The notes: generated by a model from the sequence alone, not told the origin. A stretch of DNA of 64,000 bases from Zongyangia hominis (GCF_014385095.1 NZ_JACRTC010000001.1:248001-312000); one strand, 5' to 3'. Shown: positions 16,857 to 26,496, numbered from the stretch's first letter. Numbers and translations: made by a program.

Positions 16857-18146
16857 ATGGACCAAACGCTTAACAGGACCAAACTCCTAGACCAAGTGTA
16901 TTTTAACGCGATACGCGATGAAAAGTTTAAATCCAACCGCATTTCCATTCATCTTCTGACCACCCTCAGTGAGGATACCGCCGCCCAGAACGCGGTGGTG
17001 CCCGCCATCCTGCGCAAGGGCTACGCGGGATGCCCCGACTTTACCGAACTCAACCGAAAGCTCGCCCGCCTCTATGGCGCAATGCTGGACGCGGACGTGC
17101 GCAAGATCGGGGACTACCAGATCATCAATCTGTCCATCCAGAGCCTGGATGACCGCTTCACCATGGAAAACGAGGCGGTGGTCAAGGAGTGCTGCGAGCT
17201 GCTGTGCGGGCTGCTGCTCGACCCCAAGACGGTGGACGGGGCCTTTGATCCCACCGATGTGGAGCTGGAAAAGAAGTACCTTATCGCCTCCATCCAGGCG
17301 GAGATCAACGAAAAGCGCAGCTATGCCATCAACCGCTGCCTGGAAATCATGTGCGCCGGGTCCCCGGCGGGCATCGGGCGCTACGGCAGCGAGGCAAAGG
17401 CGCAGGAAATCACTCCCCAGAGCGCCTTTGCCGCCTATGAGCGGCTCATCCGTTCGTCCCAGATCGAGATCATCTTCTGCGGCTCCGGCGACCCGGCTCC
17501 GGCCAAGGAACTCTTCCAGACGGCCTTTGCCAAAGTGGAGCGGGCGCCCCAGGCGCTTCCCGAAATGGAGATGCTTCCCGCCTCTGAGAAAGTCAAGCGG
17601 GAAACCGACGAATTGGACGTCACCCAGGCCAAGATGGTCTTGGGCTTTACCGCCGACGTCGGTCGCGACCGGGCGGCTTTGGCCGCCGCGCGGATGATGG
17701 TGGCCGTCTATGGCGGCACGCCGTTTTCGAGGCTCTTCCTCAACGTGCGGGAGAAGCTGAGCCTCTGCTACTACTGCGCCGCCCGTTTTGACCGGGCCAA
17801 GGGCACCATGATGGTGGACTGCGGCATCGAGGACCAGAACCGGCAAAAGGCCTACGACGAAATCCTCCGCCAGCTCGACGTGATGAAGGAGGGCGGCTTC
17901 ACCGACGAGGAATTCGACGCGGCGAAGCTGAGCATGCAAAACTCTTTTGAAAATATCGGCGATTCCCTGGCGGGGCTGGAAAGCTGGTATCTCGGCCAGA
18001 TCATCACTGGGGAATACCGCTCCCCCAAGGAAGAAACCGAGCAGATTCTGGCTGTCAGCCGGGAAGCGGTGGTGGCCGCCGCCCAGAAGGTCCGGCTGGA
18101 CACCGTGTATTATCTCACCGGCAAGGGAGGCAGCGACCATGAGTAA
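16857..18146 (+). CDS. Inactive M16-family peptidase-like protein (YmfF-like)
   Basis: 429 residues. The start is the ATG at 16857 after GGAGGAGAG; the longer frame has no ribosome site. The fold pattern of M16 zinc peptidases is visible in both halves (for example RLFLNVREKLSLCYYCAARF in the second), but no HxxEH zinc motif is present, so it should be the non-catalytic partner. In Bacillus the ymfF-ymfH pair has this arrangement, and the pair has been linked to EF-P 5-aminopentanol modification. It overlaps the active partner by eight bases. Confidence 0.85.
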   Translation: MDQTLNRTKLLDQVYFNAIRDEKFKSNRISIHLLTTLSEDTAAQNAVVPAILRKGYAGCPDFTELNRKLARLYGAMLDADVRKIGDYQIINLSIQSLDDRFTMENEAVVKECCELLCGLLLDPKTVDGAFDPTDVELEKKYLIASIQAEINEKRSYAINRCLEIMCAGSPAGIGRYGSEAKAQEITPQSAFAAYERLIRSSQIEIIFCGSGDPAPAKELFQTAFAKVERAPQALPEMEMLPASEKVKRETDELDVTQAKMVLGFTADVGRDRAALAAARMMVAVYGGTPFSRLFLNVREKLSLCYYCAARFDRAKGTMMVDCGIEDQNRQKAYDEILRQLDVMKEGGFTDEEFDAAKLSMQNSFENIGDSLAGLESWYLGQIITGEYRSPKEETEQILAVSREAVVAAAQKVRLDTVYYLTGKGGSDHE

Positions 18147-19422
18147 CCGTCAGATTGTCAAAAACGCCCGTCTGGGCGAATCCTATACCAAGATCGAGCA
18201 CACAAGCGGGCTGACCCTGCTGCTCTATCCGCTGGAGGGCTATTCCAGCGCCTACGCCCTGTTCGGCACCGACTTCGGTTCCATCAACAGCACCTTTAAA
18301 ACCGCGCCCGACGCGCCTTTTTCTACGGTTCCGGCGGGCATCGCCCACTTTCTGGAGCACAAGATGTTTGAGAAGGAGGACGGCGACGCCTTTGCCAAAT
18401 ACGCCAAGACCGGCGCGTCGGCCAACGCTTTCACCTCCTTTGACAAGACTTGTTACCTTTTTTCCTGCTCCCAGAACTTCGAGGCGTCCCTGGAAATCCT
18501 TCTGGACCTGGTGACGAGACCCTACTTCACCCAGGAGTCGGTGGAGAAGGAGCAGGGCATCATCGGCCAGGAAATCCGCATGTACGACGACAGCCCCGAT
18601 TGGCGGGTGCTCTTTAATATGCTCGAGAGTCTGTACAAAAACCACCCGGTCAAAATCGACATCGCCGGGACGGTGGAGTCCATCGCCGAGATTACGGCGG
18701 ACACCTTGTACAGCTGTTACAACACCTTCTATAACCTGCGCAATATGGTGCTGGCCATCGCGGGCAACTTCGACATCGATACCGTGCTGCGTTGCTGCGA
18801 CAAGATTCTCAAACCCGCGCCCGACTTCCAAGTCGAAAACGCGCCGGTGGACGAGCCGAGAGACATCTTAGAAAAGCGCCATGTGCAGAAACTGGACGTG
18901 GCCACGCCTCTTTTCAGCATTGGCTTTAAGGAAGAGCCCGACGACGCGGCGCATTTCATGCGGGGCGATTTGCTCAGTGAAATTATCCTGGACGCGGTGG
19001 CGGGGGAGAGCTCCAAAACCTACCGGGAACTCTATGACGCGGGTCTCATCAACCAGACCTTCGGCACCGAGGTGTTCTCGGGGGACGGGTATCTGACCTC
19101 CATCTTCGCCGGCGAATCGGAGGACCCGGACGAGGTCTATAAGCGCCTGTGTGCGGCCATCGCCGCCATGAAGGAGACGGGGCTTCCCAAAGAGGACTTC
19201 GAGAGAAGCAAGCGGTGCGTCTACGGCCGGTATGTTCGGGCGTTTGAGAGCGTGGAGGTGCTGTGCAGCGCCATGATCACCGCCCATTTCGGCGGCTGCG
19301 GCATCTACGACATCGTGGAGATGATCGCGGACATGACCTATGAAGAGGCGGCCGCCCGCTTTGCGCAGATGCTCTGCGAGGAGTACGGCACCATCTCCAT
19401 CGTCAACACCACCGGAGAATAG
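18139..19422 (+). CDS. M16-family zinc peptidase (YmfH-like)
   Basis: 427 residues from the ATG at 18139, which overlaps the end of the previous gene. The zinc motif HFLEH follows VPAGIA near residue 70, with downstream glutamates in the helix EKEQGIIGQEIRMYDD. These features make it the catalytic member of the M16 pair, probably a heterodimer in the cytoplasm. The N-terminal extension of the open frame before 18139 lies inside ymfF and is not used. Confidence 0.88.
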   Translation: MSNRQIVKNARLGESYTKIEHTSGLTLLLYPLEGYSSAYALFGTDFGSINSTFKTAPDAPFSTVPAGIAHFLEHKMFEKEDGDAFAKYAKTGASANAFTSFDKTCYLFSCSQNFEASLEILLDLVTRPYFTQESVEKEQGIIGQEIRMYDDSPDWRVLFNMLESLYKNHPVKIDIAGTVESIAEITADTLYSCYNTFYNLRNMVLAIAGNFDIDTVLRCCDKILKPAPDFQVENAPVDEPRDILEKRHVQKLDVATPLFSIGFKEEPDDAAHFMRGDLLSEIILDAVAGESSKTYRELYDAGLINQTFGTEVFSGDGYLTSIFAGESEDPDEVYKRLCAAIAAMKETGLPKEDFERSKRCVYGRYVRAFESVEVLCSAMITAHFGGCGIYDIVEMIADMTYEEAAARFAQMLCEEYGTISIVNTTGE

Positions 19423-19565
19423 GCGGGAGGCTGGGACAAAGCGCTTGTGCAGAAGCCCTTCGCGCGAAGACGCCGGCGCTTCCACAGCCATAGGCTTACC
19501 GGCAGCACCTGAGGGCAGGGCCAACAGGCGCGGAGAAGCAATAGAACGTATTCATTTGTGTTACA

Positions 19566-19585
19566 GCGCGGGAAATTTCCCGCGC
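19566..19585. repeat. Perfect 20-base palindrome before lgt
   Basis: GCGCGGGAAATTTCCCGCGC is a perfect inverted repeat 20 bases upstream of the lgt start. It could be an operator or an RNA hairpin close to the ribosome site. Confidence 0.5.
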
Positions 19586-19605
19586 GAAGGAAAGGAGCTG
19601 TACAT

Positions 19606-20724
19606 ATGCAGCAGATCGTGGACTTCCCGGGACTGGGGCTGCACTTTTCATTTAACAGCGTCGCATTTCACATCGGCAATCTGGCGGTGTACTGGTATGG
19701 CATCCTCATCGCTGTAGGCTTTCTGCTGGCGGTGGTCTATGTGGCCTACCGCTGCAAGAAATTCGGCCTGGACTTAGACCGTCTCATTGATGTCATCATC
19801 TTCGGCCTCATCGGCGGGGTCGTGTTCGCCCGGCTCTTTTACGTCATTTTCTCCTGGGACCAGTACAAGAATAACCTCTTGGACATCTTTAAGACCTGGG
19901 AGGGCGGTATGGCCATCTACGGCGGCCTCATCGGCGCCGTGCTCATCGGCGCCATTGCCTGTAAGGTGCGCAAGGTTAAATTCCTGCCCACCCTGGACGT
20001 GGTGTCCCTGGGCTTCCTTATTGGCCAAGGCATCGGGCGCTGGGGCAACTTCATCAATGTGGAGGCCTTCGGCGGCAACACCACCCTTCCCTGGGGCATG
20101 ACCAGCCCCACCATCGAGAGCTATCTCACCCAGCATATGGATACATTGACGGCCCAGGGCATGGCGGTGGACCCCACCGGTATGGTCCATCCCTGCTTCC
20201 TCTATGAATCGCTGTGGTGTATCCTGGGTTTTGTACTGCTCCATTTTTATGTCAAGCACCGCCGGTTTGACGGCGAGGTGTTCCTCTTTTACAGCATGTG
20301 GTACGGCGCGGGCCGCTTCGTTATCGAAGGGCTGCGCACCGACAGCCTGATGCTGGGCCGGCTTCGAGTTTCCCAGCTGCTGGCAGCCGTCTTTGTGCTG
20401 GCGGCCCTGGCCGTTTGGATTTATGTCCGCTACCGGCTTAAAAAGAACGGCGTCCCCAAGGGCGAAAACCTCTATGCCAATTCATCAGAATCCAAATTCA
20501 TTCTGGCTCACGGCTATAAAGAATACAAAGCGCTCCTCAAAAAAGCGGGTCCCGAAGCGGCGGCCATCGGCGTGATTTTCTCCGAAGACGGGGAGGACGC
20601 TTTGGAACCTGAGACGGCAAAAAAGACCCCGGCCGCCGAAGAAGCAGCGGCGCCGGACGAGAATAAAGAAGAAACATCAGAGAAGGAAGAGGACACAGAG
20701 GAGGACAACAAAGATGGCGAATAG
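19606..20724 (+). CDS. lgt: Prolipoprotein diacylglyceryl transferase
   Basis: 372 residues from the ATG at 19606, which follows AAAGGAG. Lgt moves diacylglyceryl from phosphatidylglycerol to the lipobox cysteine of prolipoproteins in the membrane. About seven membrane segments and the signature [13 protein letters not shown] (near residue 143) identify it. The usual length is about 270-300 residues. Here an extra C-terminal cytoplasmic tail of roughly 90 residues ends in a very acidic Glu/Asp/Ala stretch. It overlaps folD by 11 bases. Confidence 0.94.
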   Translation: MQQIVDFPGLGLHFSFNSVAFHIGNLAVYWYGILIAVGFLLAVVYVAYRCKKFGLDLDRLIDVIIFGLIGGVVFARLFYVIFSWDQYKNNLLDIFKTWEGGMAIYGGLIGAVLIGAIACKVRKVKFLPTLDVVSLGFLIGQGIGRWGNFINVEAFGGNTTLPWGMTSPTIESYLTQHMDTLTAQGMAVDPTGMVHPCFLYESLWCILGFVLLHFYVKHRRFDGEVFLFYSMWYGAGRFVIEGLRTDSLMLGRLRVSQLLAAVFVLAALAVWIYVRYRLKKNGVPKGENLYANSSESKFILAHGYKEYKALLKKAGPEAAAIGVIFSEDGEDALEPETAKKTPAAEEAAAPDENKEETSEKEEDTEEDNKDGE

Positions 20725-21577
20725 TGCGGTAATCATCGACGGAAAAGCGGTATCCAAACAGACGCGGGACAACATTGCCGTGGAGACGGCCAAACTCAAG
20801 GCGGAGACCGGCGTGACGCCGGGCTTGGCGGTGGTCATCGTCGGCGACGACTCCGCTTCGAGAGTGTATGTCAACAACAAAAAGAAGGCCTGCGCCGAGG
20901 TGGGCTTTTACTCCGAGGAGCACGCCCTTCCGGCCGAGACGACCCAAGAGGAGCTGGTGGCGCTGGTCAAGGAATTAAACACCCGCGAGGAGATCGACGG
21001 CATCCTGGTGCAACTGCCCTTACCCAAGCATATCGACGAGAAGGCGGTCATCGAGGCCATTTCCCCGAAAAAGGACGTGGACGCCTTCCACGAACAGAAC
21101 GTGGGCAAGATCATGATCGGCAATTACAGCTTCCTGCCCTGCACCCCCGCCGGTATCGTGGAGCTCATCGACTCCATCGGCGTGGACGTCACCGGCAAGG
21201 AATGTGTGGTCATTGGCCGCTCCAACATCGTGGGCAAGCCCATGGCCATGCTGATGCTGCATAAAAACGCCACGGTCACCATCTGCCACTCCCGCACGAG
21301 GGACCTGCCGGAGGTCTGCCGCCGGGCGGACATCCTCATCGCGGCGGTGGGCATCGCCAAGTTCGTCAAGGCGGACATGGTCAAGCCCGGCGCGGTGGTC
21401 ATCGACGTGGGCATGGACCGGGACGAAAACGGCAAGCTGTGCGGCGACGTGGACTTTGACGCGGTCAAAGAGGTGGCGGGCTACCTGACCCCGGTGCCCG
21501 GCGGCGTGGGCCCCATGACCATTTCCATGCTGATGAAAAACACCCTCACCTCCGCCAAAGAGCGGGCGGGCAGGTAA
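20714..21577 (+). CDS. folD: Methylene-THF dehydrogenase / methenyl-THF cyclohydrolase
   Basis: 287 residues. It interconverts 5,10-methylene-, methenyl- and 10-formyl-THF with NADP. The signatures are YVNNKKKAC (catalytic lysine region), [11 protein letters not shown], the nucleotide-binding turn [11 protein letters not shown] and the C-terminal [10 protein letters not shown]. The length is usual. The start overlaps the end of lgt. It is the last gene of the operon. Confidence 0.96.
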   Translation: MANSAVIIDGKAVSKQTRDNIAVETAKLKAETGVTPGLAVVIVGDDSASRVYVNNKKKACAEVGFYSEEHALPAETTQEELVALVKELNTREEIDGILVQLPLPKHIDEKAVIEAISPKKDVDAFHEQNVGKIMIGNYSFLPCTPAGIVELIDSIGVDVTGKECVVIGRSNIVGKPMAMLMLHKNATVTICHSRTRDLPEVCRRADILIAAVGIAKFVKADMVKPGAVVIDVGMDRDENGKLCGDVDFDAVKEVAGYLTPVPGGVGPMTISMLMKNTLTSAKERAGR

Positions 21578-21591
21578 TAAAGAAAACAAAA

Positions 21592-21620
21592 GGAGCGGAG
21601 ACATTCGTTGTCTCCGCTCC
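21592..21620 (-). terminator. Convergent terminator hairpin
   Basis: A 12-base-pair stem (21592-21603 with 21609-21620). Read leftward it is followed by TTTTGTTTTC, so it best serves the leftward gene that ends at 21634, and it may also stop folD transcripts. Confidence 0.75.
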
Positions 21621-21633
21621 TCCTGGGTTGATG

Positions 21634-22296
21634 CTAGTAGCACTTCTTGCAGGGGGTAAAGCCCAGACTTTCGGCCTCTTCCACGGTGACTTGCCTGGGG
21701 CCGTCCATGCCGCTGCAATTGGGATTGGAGTGATATTTTGTACCGCCATTTGTTGGAATCCAGACCATTCCGCTCTGGGGCGCTTCGGCGGGCGGCAGGG
21801 TGTAACTCGATTTTGTGCCGCCTCCCTGTGCGGGAGTGGGAGTTTGGGCAGCGCCGCCGCCGGATTTTGGCTGGGAAGAGGAAGAAACCGTCTGCGCGGA
21901 CGGGGTGGCAGCCGCCTTTGTGGTCGTTGTCGCGGACGTAGAGCTGGTGGTGACCGGCGTGGTCGTAGTAGAAGTAACCGGCGTGGTTGTTTTGACGGGA
22001 GCCGTCATCCGTTTTGGAGTGGTCGTCACCGTCCGCGTTTGTTTTGGCTGGCTCTCGCTTTGGGACATGGACTGCGCGGTGATGCGGTCGGCGTTAACCG
22101 GCGCTTTCCCCGGGGTGAAACAGCTGATGAGCACGGTGAGAAACACAAATCCAAAGAAAGCGGACGCTGTGGATTTTAGGATTTTACCCCCTTTGCCATA
22201 CTTCCAGGTTAGGTAAATGCCCACCGGAGCAAAGAGAAACAGCATCAAAACGACAAACCACGTGCGCTGATATAGGGGCGTCGGATAGCTGGACAT
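21634..22296 (-). CDS. Membrane protein with Ser/Thr-rich linker and C-terminal Cys motif domain
   Basis: 220 residues. Two membrane segments at about 11-30 and 43-60 are followed by a low-complexity linker (about 75-165) rich in Thr, Ser, Pro and Gln. A compact C-terminal domain begins MVWIPTNGGTKYHSNPNC and ends GFTPCKKCY. Its H/C-CxxC pattern suggests an Ada-like metal site and is seen at the ends of various clostridial surface or membrane proteins. The function is unknown. The C-terminal domain is probably displayed outside on a flexible stalk. The ribosome site GAGGAGG precedes the ATG. Confidence 0.75.
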   Translation of the reverse strand: MSSYPTPLYQRTWFVVLMLFLFAPVGIYLTWKYGKGGKILKSTASAFFGFVFLTVLISCFTPGKAPVNADRITAQSMSQSESQPKQTRTVTTTPKRMTAPVKTTTPVTSTTTTPVTTSSTSATTTTKAAATPSAQTVSSSSQPKSGGGAAQTPTPAQGGGTKSSYTLPPAEAPQSGMVWIPTNGGTKYHSNPNCSGMDGPRQVTVEEAESLGFTPCKKCY

Positions 22297-22373
22297 GTCA
22301 CATCCTCCTCTAATGTCGATACTTGTCGATATTTGCTACAATAAAATAGGAAATAGTTAGTAATTCTATTCTT

Positions 22374-22401
22374 ATTATAGCAATATGTCGGAAATATGCA
22401 A
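22374..22401 (-). promoter_or_regulatory. Candidate promoter of the leftward membrane protein gene
   Basis: On the reverse strand, TTGCAT (22396-22401), a 16-base spacer and TATAAT (22374-22379). The intervening leader holds the repeated TGTCGATA motif around 22312-22331. Confidence 0.5.
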
Positions 22402-22524
22402 TTCTATGAATGGTAAAAATCGTCTCAAGATCACGGCTCTGTTTACAATTGCTCACAATAGCGAAAAACGGAGCGCCATTTTTTCATTTTCCCTGGATTT
22501 ATGCGGAAAAATGAGGGAGGACTC

Positions 22525-22553
22525 TTGACTTGGGGACGAAGATTTGGTATCAT
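22525..22553 (+). promoter_or_regulatory. Promoter of rplU-prp-rpmA
   Basis: -35 TTGACT (22525-22530), a 17-base spacer and -10 TATCAT (22548-22553). Confidence 0.75.
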
Positions 22554-22559
22554 ATGTAA

Positions 22560-22638
22560 TGCCGCTTACTCTGGGCAGATAAGAGGGACGTGTCCCCGCC
22601 TATGCAGTAGCGAGACTAAAGAAAGAGGCTTATCACCT
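22560..22638 (+). ncRNA. Ribosomal protein L21 leader (putative)
   Basis: A leader of about 80 bases between the promoter and rplU contains a compact hairpin, GGGACGTGTCCC, followed by GCCTATGCAGTAGCGAG. Position and composition fit the Firmicute L21 leader, an autoregulatory mRNA element. The assignment rests mainly on context. Confidence 0.6.
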
Positions 22639-22950
22639 ATGTACGCAATTATTGAAACAGGCGGAAAACAGTATCGCGTCAGCGAAGGCGATGTTGTTTT
22701 CATCGAGAAGCTGCAAGCGGATGCCGACGCAGTTGTCGAGTTTGACAAAGTGTGCGCGGTCGGCAAGGACGACGGCATTGTTGTAGGAACTCCGACCGTG
22801 GAAGGCGCTAAAGTGACCGCAAAGGTCCTCAAGAACGGAAAAGGCAAGAAAGTCACCGTTTTCACCTATCGTTCCAAGAAGGATTCCAAGCGCAAAATGG
22901 GCCACAGACAGCCTTACACAAAAGTTGAGATTCAGTCCATCAACGCATAG
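22639..22950 (+). CDS. rplU: 50S ribosomal protein L21
   Basis: 103 residues from the ATG at 22639, beginning [14 protein letters not shown] and ending with the rRNA-binding [15 protein letters not shown] motif. Length and order (rplU, prp, rpmA) are standard for Firmicutes. Confidence 0.97.
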   Translation: MYAIIETGGKQYRVSEGDVVFIEKLQADADAVVEFDKVCAVGKDDGIVVGTPTVEGAKVTAKVLKNGKGKKVTVFTYRSKKDSKRKMGHRQPYTKVEIQSINA

Positions 22951-22953
22951 TCG

Positions 22954-23268
22954 ATGGTCAAGGCAGATTTTGCCGAGCGCGAGGGAATGCTCGTGGCGTT
23001 TGATGTCTCCGGACACGCTGGTTTTGCCGGCGCGGGGGAGGACATCGTCTGCGCGGGGGTTTCTTCCACCCTCCAAATGACCGCCAATGGGATCACCGAG
23101 GTTCTCGGGCTCGATGCCACGGTCACGGTGGAGGACAATCGGATTCAACTGAAGCTCAAGGCTCCCGAGAAGCGGGCGGATGATTTCCTGCGGGCGTTTT
23201 TGCTCCAGCTCACCCTCTTGTCGGAAGCGTATCCCCACACAATCAAGATCAATGTTTCGGAGGTGTAA
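22954..23268 (+). CDS. prp: Ribosomal-processing cysteine protease Prp
   Basis: 104 residues. Prp cuts the N-terminal extension off ribosomal protein L27 before assembly. The catalytic pair is H21 in GHAGFA and C33 in DIVCAGVS. It sits between rplU and rpmA, as in other Firmicutes, and the adjacent L27 has the matching extension. Confidence 0.93.
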   Translation: MVKADFAEREGMLVAFDVSGHAGFAGAGEDIVCAGVSSTLQMTANGITEVLGLDATVTVEDNRIQLKLKAPEKRADDFLRAFLLQLTLLSEAYPHTIKINVSEV

Positions 23269-23272
23269 CACA

Positions 23273-23557
23273 ATGCTGAAAATCAGCCTGCAATTTTTTG
23301 CTCATAAAAAGGGTGTTGGTTCTACCAAGAACGGCCGTGATTCCGAGTCCAAAAGACTGGGCGTAAAACGCGGCGACGGTCAGTATGTACTGGCTGGCAA
23401 TATTCTGGTCCGCCAGAGAGGCACCCATATCCACGCTGGTGAGAATGTTGGCCGCGGCAGCGACGATACGCTGTTTGCCACCGTTAACGGTAAGGTCAAA
23501 TTCGAGCGCCTGGGCCGCGACCGCAAAAAGGTCAGCGTTTATCCCGTAGAGGCATAA
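23273..23557 (+). CDS. rpmA: 50S ribosomal protein L27 precursor
   Basis: 94 residues from the ATG at 23273 (ribosome site GGAGG). The mature protein begins [15 protein letters not shown]. It is preceded by MLKISLQFF, the Prp cleavage signal, with the cut after FF. The upstream part of the open frame lies inside prp and is not used. Confidence 0.97.
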   Translation: MLKISLQFFAHKKGVGSTKNGRDSESKRLGVKRGDGQYVLAGNILVRQRGTHIHAGENVGRGSDDTLFATVNGKVKFERLGRDRKKVSVYPVEA

Positions 23558-23581
23558 GTTCACAGCTGTGAGAACGCAAAA

Positions 23582-23611
23582 AATCCCGGGCATTGGCTCG
23601 GGATTTTTTTA
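23582..23611 (+). terminator. Terminator after rpmA
   Basis: Stem AATCCCG (23582-23588) with CGGGATT (23599-23605), extendable by two pairs, followed by seven T. Confidence 0.9.
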
Positions 23612-23733
23612 TTGCTATGCAATAAAAACCGCTGCGCGGGAGTAGGTGCGCTGCGCGCTCCGCTCCTGGTGCTCGGAAAGTGGCCGCATTTTTATTGCTT
23701 TGCCCGGACGGGCTGTTTTCTTGGACGCTGTGC

Positions 23734-23763
23734 TTGTATGACGGGCGGTTTGGGTGGTACAAT
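23734..23763 (+). promoter_or_regulatory. Candidate promoter of obg
   Basis: -35 TTGTAT (23734-23739) and -10 TACAAT (23758-23763) with an 18-base spacer. Confidence 0.45.
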
Positions 23764-23838
23764 AAAGAAAAGACGTAAAATCCGCACTGCTCCCGTGCAC
23801 GGTGCGGCTGTCTCCACACAATGCGCGGAGAAATGGCA

Positions 23839-25119
23839 GTGAAGAGCATGTTTATAGACAAGGTAAAAATCAAAGTGAAGGCCGGGGACGGCGGCAACGG
23901 CGCCGTCTCTTTCCACAGAGAAAAGTATGTGGCGGCGGGCGGCCCCGACGGCGGCGACGGTGGCCGGGGCGGCGACGTGGTCTTCCAGGTGGACACCAAT
24001 CTCTCCACCCTGGTGGACTTTAAATACAAAAAGAACTATACGGCGCAAAACGGGGAGCCCGGTTCCAAAAAGCGCTGCACCGGCAAGAGCGCGCCGCCGC
24101 TCATCATCAGGGTGCCGCTGGGTACCATCGTCAAGGAGGCAAACTCCGGGCGGATTATGGCCGATCTCTCCGATCCAGAGCCGGTTGTCATCGCCAAGGG
24201 CGGCAAGGGGGGCTGGGGCAACCAGCACTTCGCCACCCCCACCCGGCAGATTCCCCGCTTTTCGAAGCCCGGTATGCCGGGGGAGACCTTTGAACTGACT
24301 TTGGAACTGAAACTCCTGGCCGACGTGGGCCTTATCGGCTTCCCCAACGTGGGAAAATCCTCCCTTATCTCGGTGGTCAGCGAGGCCAAGCCCCAAATTG
24401 CCAACTACCACTTCACCACCCTGACCCCGGTGCTGGGCGTTGTGCGGGTGGCGGAAGAAAAGTCCTTTGTCATGGCTGACATCCCCGGCCTCATCGAGGG
24501 CGCCAGCGAGGGCGTGGGCCTGGGCCATGAGTTTTTGCGCCATGTGGAGCGCTGCCGCCTCAACGTCCATCTGGTGGATGTCTCGGGAATGGAGGGGCGC
24601 GACCCCATCGACGACTTCGAGAAGATTAACTTAGAGCTGCGCAACTTCGACGAGGAGCTGTCACAGCGCCCCCAGATTGTGGCTGCCAACAAATGCGACT
24701 TAGCTTCCCCCGAGCAGGTGGCGGCCTTCCGTGCCTACATTGAGGGCAAGGGTCTGCCCTTCTTCGCCATCTCGGCGGCCACCCGACAGGGCGTGGACGA
24801 GCTCATCGATTCTGTGGCGGCCCAGCTCGACAAGCTGCCCCCCATCCTGCGCTACGAGCCGGAGCCGCTACCGGTGGAGCTGACCAGTCCCATGAGTCGG
24901 GACAAGTATGAAGTCCGCAAACGGGAGGGCATCTATGAGGTGGAAGCCGAATGGCTCATCCCCATCCTATCCACCGTCAATATGGAGGACTACGAGTCCC
25001 TCCAATACTTCCAGCGGGTGCTGCGGGAAAGCGGCATCATCGATAAGCTGGAGGAGCTGGGTATCCAGGAGGGGGACACCGTCAGCATTTACGACCTAGA
25101 ATTCGACTACATCCGCTAG
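23839..25119 (+). CDS. obgE: GTPase Obg (ribosome assembly)
   Basis: About 426 residues. The Gly-rich Obg fold (KAGDGGNGAVSFHREKY and GGPDGGDGGRGG) is followed by a G domain with P-loop GFPNVGKSSL, switch DIPGLIEGA and NKCD, and then a C-terminal OCT domain. It acts in 50S maturation and stress or sporulation control. GTG at 23839 is chosen because GGAG lies eight bases upstream. ATGs at 23821, 23833 and 23848 are alternatives, the last giving the usual N-terminus MFIDKVKI. Confidence 0.95.
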   Translation: MKSMFIDKVKIKVKAGDGGNGAVSFHREKYVAAGGPDGGDGGRGGDVVFQVDTNLSTLVDFKYKKNYTAQNGEPGSKKRCTGKSAPPLIIRVPLGTIVKEANSGRIMADLSDPEPVVIAKGGKGGWGNQHFATPTRQIPRFSKPGMPGETFELTLELKLLADVGLIGFPNVGKSSLISVVSEAKPQIANYHFTTLTPVLGVVRVAEEKSFVMADIPGLIEGASEGVGLGHEFLRHVERCRLNVHLVDVSGMEGRDPIDDFEKINLELRNFDEELSQRPQIVAANKCDLASPEQVAAFRAYIEGKGLPFFAISAATRQGVDELIDSVAAQLDKLPPILRYEPEPLPVELTSPMSRDKYEVRKREGIYEVEAEWLIPILSTVNMEDYESLQYFQRVLRESGIIDKLEELGIQEGDTVSIYDLEFDYIR

Positions 25120-25128
25120 CAAAGGAGA

Positions 25129-25554
25129 ATGGATACGTTAGACTTATTATCGACACAAATGAATCCCAAGCAGCTCGGTCCCATCAACCTGGCCTTTATC
25201 GGCGACGCGGTCTATGAGCTGATGGTCCGGGAGCGGCTGCTCGCCCGGTCCCCCACGGCCCCCGTCCATCAGCTCCACCATCGGACGGTATCCCGGGTGC
25301 GGGCCTCGGCCCAGTCGCTGGGCTATGAGCTCATCGAGCCCCTACTCACCGAAGAGGAGATGAGTCTTCTCAAACGGGGAAGAAACAGCCATTCCTCCAC
25401 CGTGCCCAAAAACGCCGACCCCTGCGCGTACCGGCGGGCCACCGGGGTGGAGACGCTCTTCGGCTACCTCTATCTCAAAGGAGACCTTGCGCGTATCGAG
25501 GAGCTGTTTGCCGTGATTTTTGAAGGACTGGACGCCCAAGAAGTGGAAAAATAG
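25129..25554 (+). CDS. mrnC: Mini-ribonuclease 3
   Basis: 141 residues. It is an RNase III domain without the double-stranded RNA-binding domain and matures 23S rRNA ends. LAFIGDAVYELMVR (catalytic D26), LKRGRNSHSSTVPKNA and YRRATGVETLFGYLYLKG are the family motifs. The ATG lies unusually close (one base) to AAAGGAG; the next in-frame ATG at 25159 would be too far. It follows obg by nine bases and is co-transcribed with it. Confidence 0.92.
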   Translation: MDTLDLLSTQMNPKQLGPINLAFIGDAVYELMVRERLLARSPTAPVHQLHHRTVSRVRASAQSLGYELIEPLLTEEEMSLLKRGRNSHSSTVPKNADPCAYRRATGVETLFGYLYLKGDLARIEELFAVIFEGLDAQEVEK

Positions 25555-25581
25555 CCGCCGCCGGAAAGGGAGGGGAAGGAT

Positions 25582-26454
25582 ATGCATGCCATATTGAGCA
25601 GCAGGAACAAAAAGGTCAATTTTGTCATCGACATCTGCGGAGACATCATCGGCACCTTCCTCTACGCCATCGCGGTACACATGTTTACCGCCCCCAACCA
25701 GATTGCGCCGGGCGGCGTGACCGGCCTTGCCACTCTGACGAACTTTTTGACGGGTTTTCCCATCGGCCTCATTTCCTTTCTCATCAACGTGCCGCTTTTA
25801 TTGTTGGGATTTAAATTTATTGGACGCAAGTTCACCCTACGAACCTTGCTGACCGTCGCCCTTTCCACAGTGATGATCGACGTGGTGGTCCGGGACTTCC
25901 CCACCTTTACCGGGGATATGCTTATGGCTGCTCTAGCGGGCGGCGTCATCATGGGCATCGGCCTCGGCATCATCTTTATGCGGGGCTCCACCACCGGCGG
26001 CACCGACATCGTGGCCCGCCTCTTGCAGCGCAAATGGCCCCACATGCAGATGGGGCGGCTCATGCTGATCATCGACTGCGTGGTGCTGCTCATCGCGGCG
26101 GCCGTCTATCGGAATATGGAGTCGGCCCTCTACGGCGCGGTGTGTATCTTCGCAAGTTCCCTGATGATCGACGGCGTCCTCTACGGCACCGACAAAGGAA
26201 AGATGGCCATGGTGGTGTCGGATACCCCCGATCAGGTATCCAAGGCCATTTTGGACGGCCTCGACCGGGGCGTGACCCTCTTGGAGGGAGAGGGGGCCTA
26301 CACGGGGGACCCGAAGAAGATCATCATGTGCGCGGTGCGCCCCAATCAGTTTTATAAGCTCAAACAGATCGCCCTGGAGGCCGACCCCAACGCCTTCATC
26401 ATCGCCTTGGATACCTCCGAGGTGTTCGGCGAGGGTTTTAAGCGGGAAAAATAG
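25582..26454 (+). CDS. YitT family membrane protein
   Basis: 290 residues. Five or six membrane segments in the first 200 residues (with APGGVTGLATL and GSTTGGTDIVARLL, the YitT/DUF161 hallmarks) are followed by a cytoplasmic DUF2179 domain (GVTLLEGEGAYTGDPKKIIMCAV). The transport role of this family is unsettled. It is probably the last gene of the obg operon. A duplicated terminator region follows. Confidence 0.9.
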   Translation: MHAILSSRNKKVNFVIDICGDIIGTFLYAIAVHMFTAPNQIAPGGVTGLATLTNFLTGFPIGLISFLINVPLLLLGFKFIGRKFTLRTLLTVALSTVMIDVVVRDFPTFTGDMLMAALAGGVIMGIGLGIIFMRGSTTGGTDIVARLLQRKWPHMQMGRLMLIIDCVVLLIAAAVYRNMESALYGAVCIFASSLMIDGVLYGTDKGKMAMVVSDTPDQVSKAILDGLDRGVTLLEGEGAYTGDPKKIIMCAVRPNQFYKLKQIALEADPNAFIIALDTSEVFGEGFKREK

Positions 26455-26466
26455 AAGAGATAAAAA

Positions 26467-26496
26467 CCAGCCGTCTTATAACGGCTGGTTTTTTTT
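26467..26496 (+). terminator. Terminator after the yitT-like gene, copy 1
   Basis: Stem CCAGCCGT/ACGGCTGG with loop CTTATA and eight T. Confidence 0.9.

Noticed and set aside
16887..18140. Leftward open frame of 417 codons antisense to the ymfF-like gene
   Set aside because: A shadow of the M16-like gene, with no recognisable motif or start signal.
19423..19565. Degenerate repeat element between ymfH and lgt
   Set aside because: It shares CCTGAGGGCAGGG with the region near 31593, but I see no longer alignable unit.
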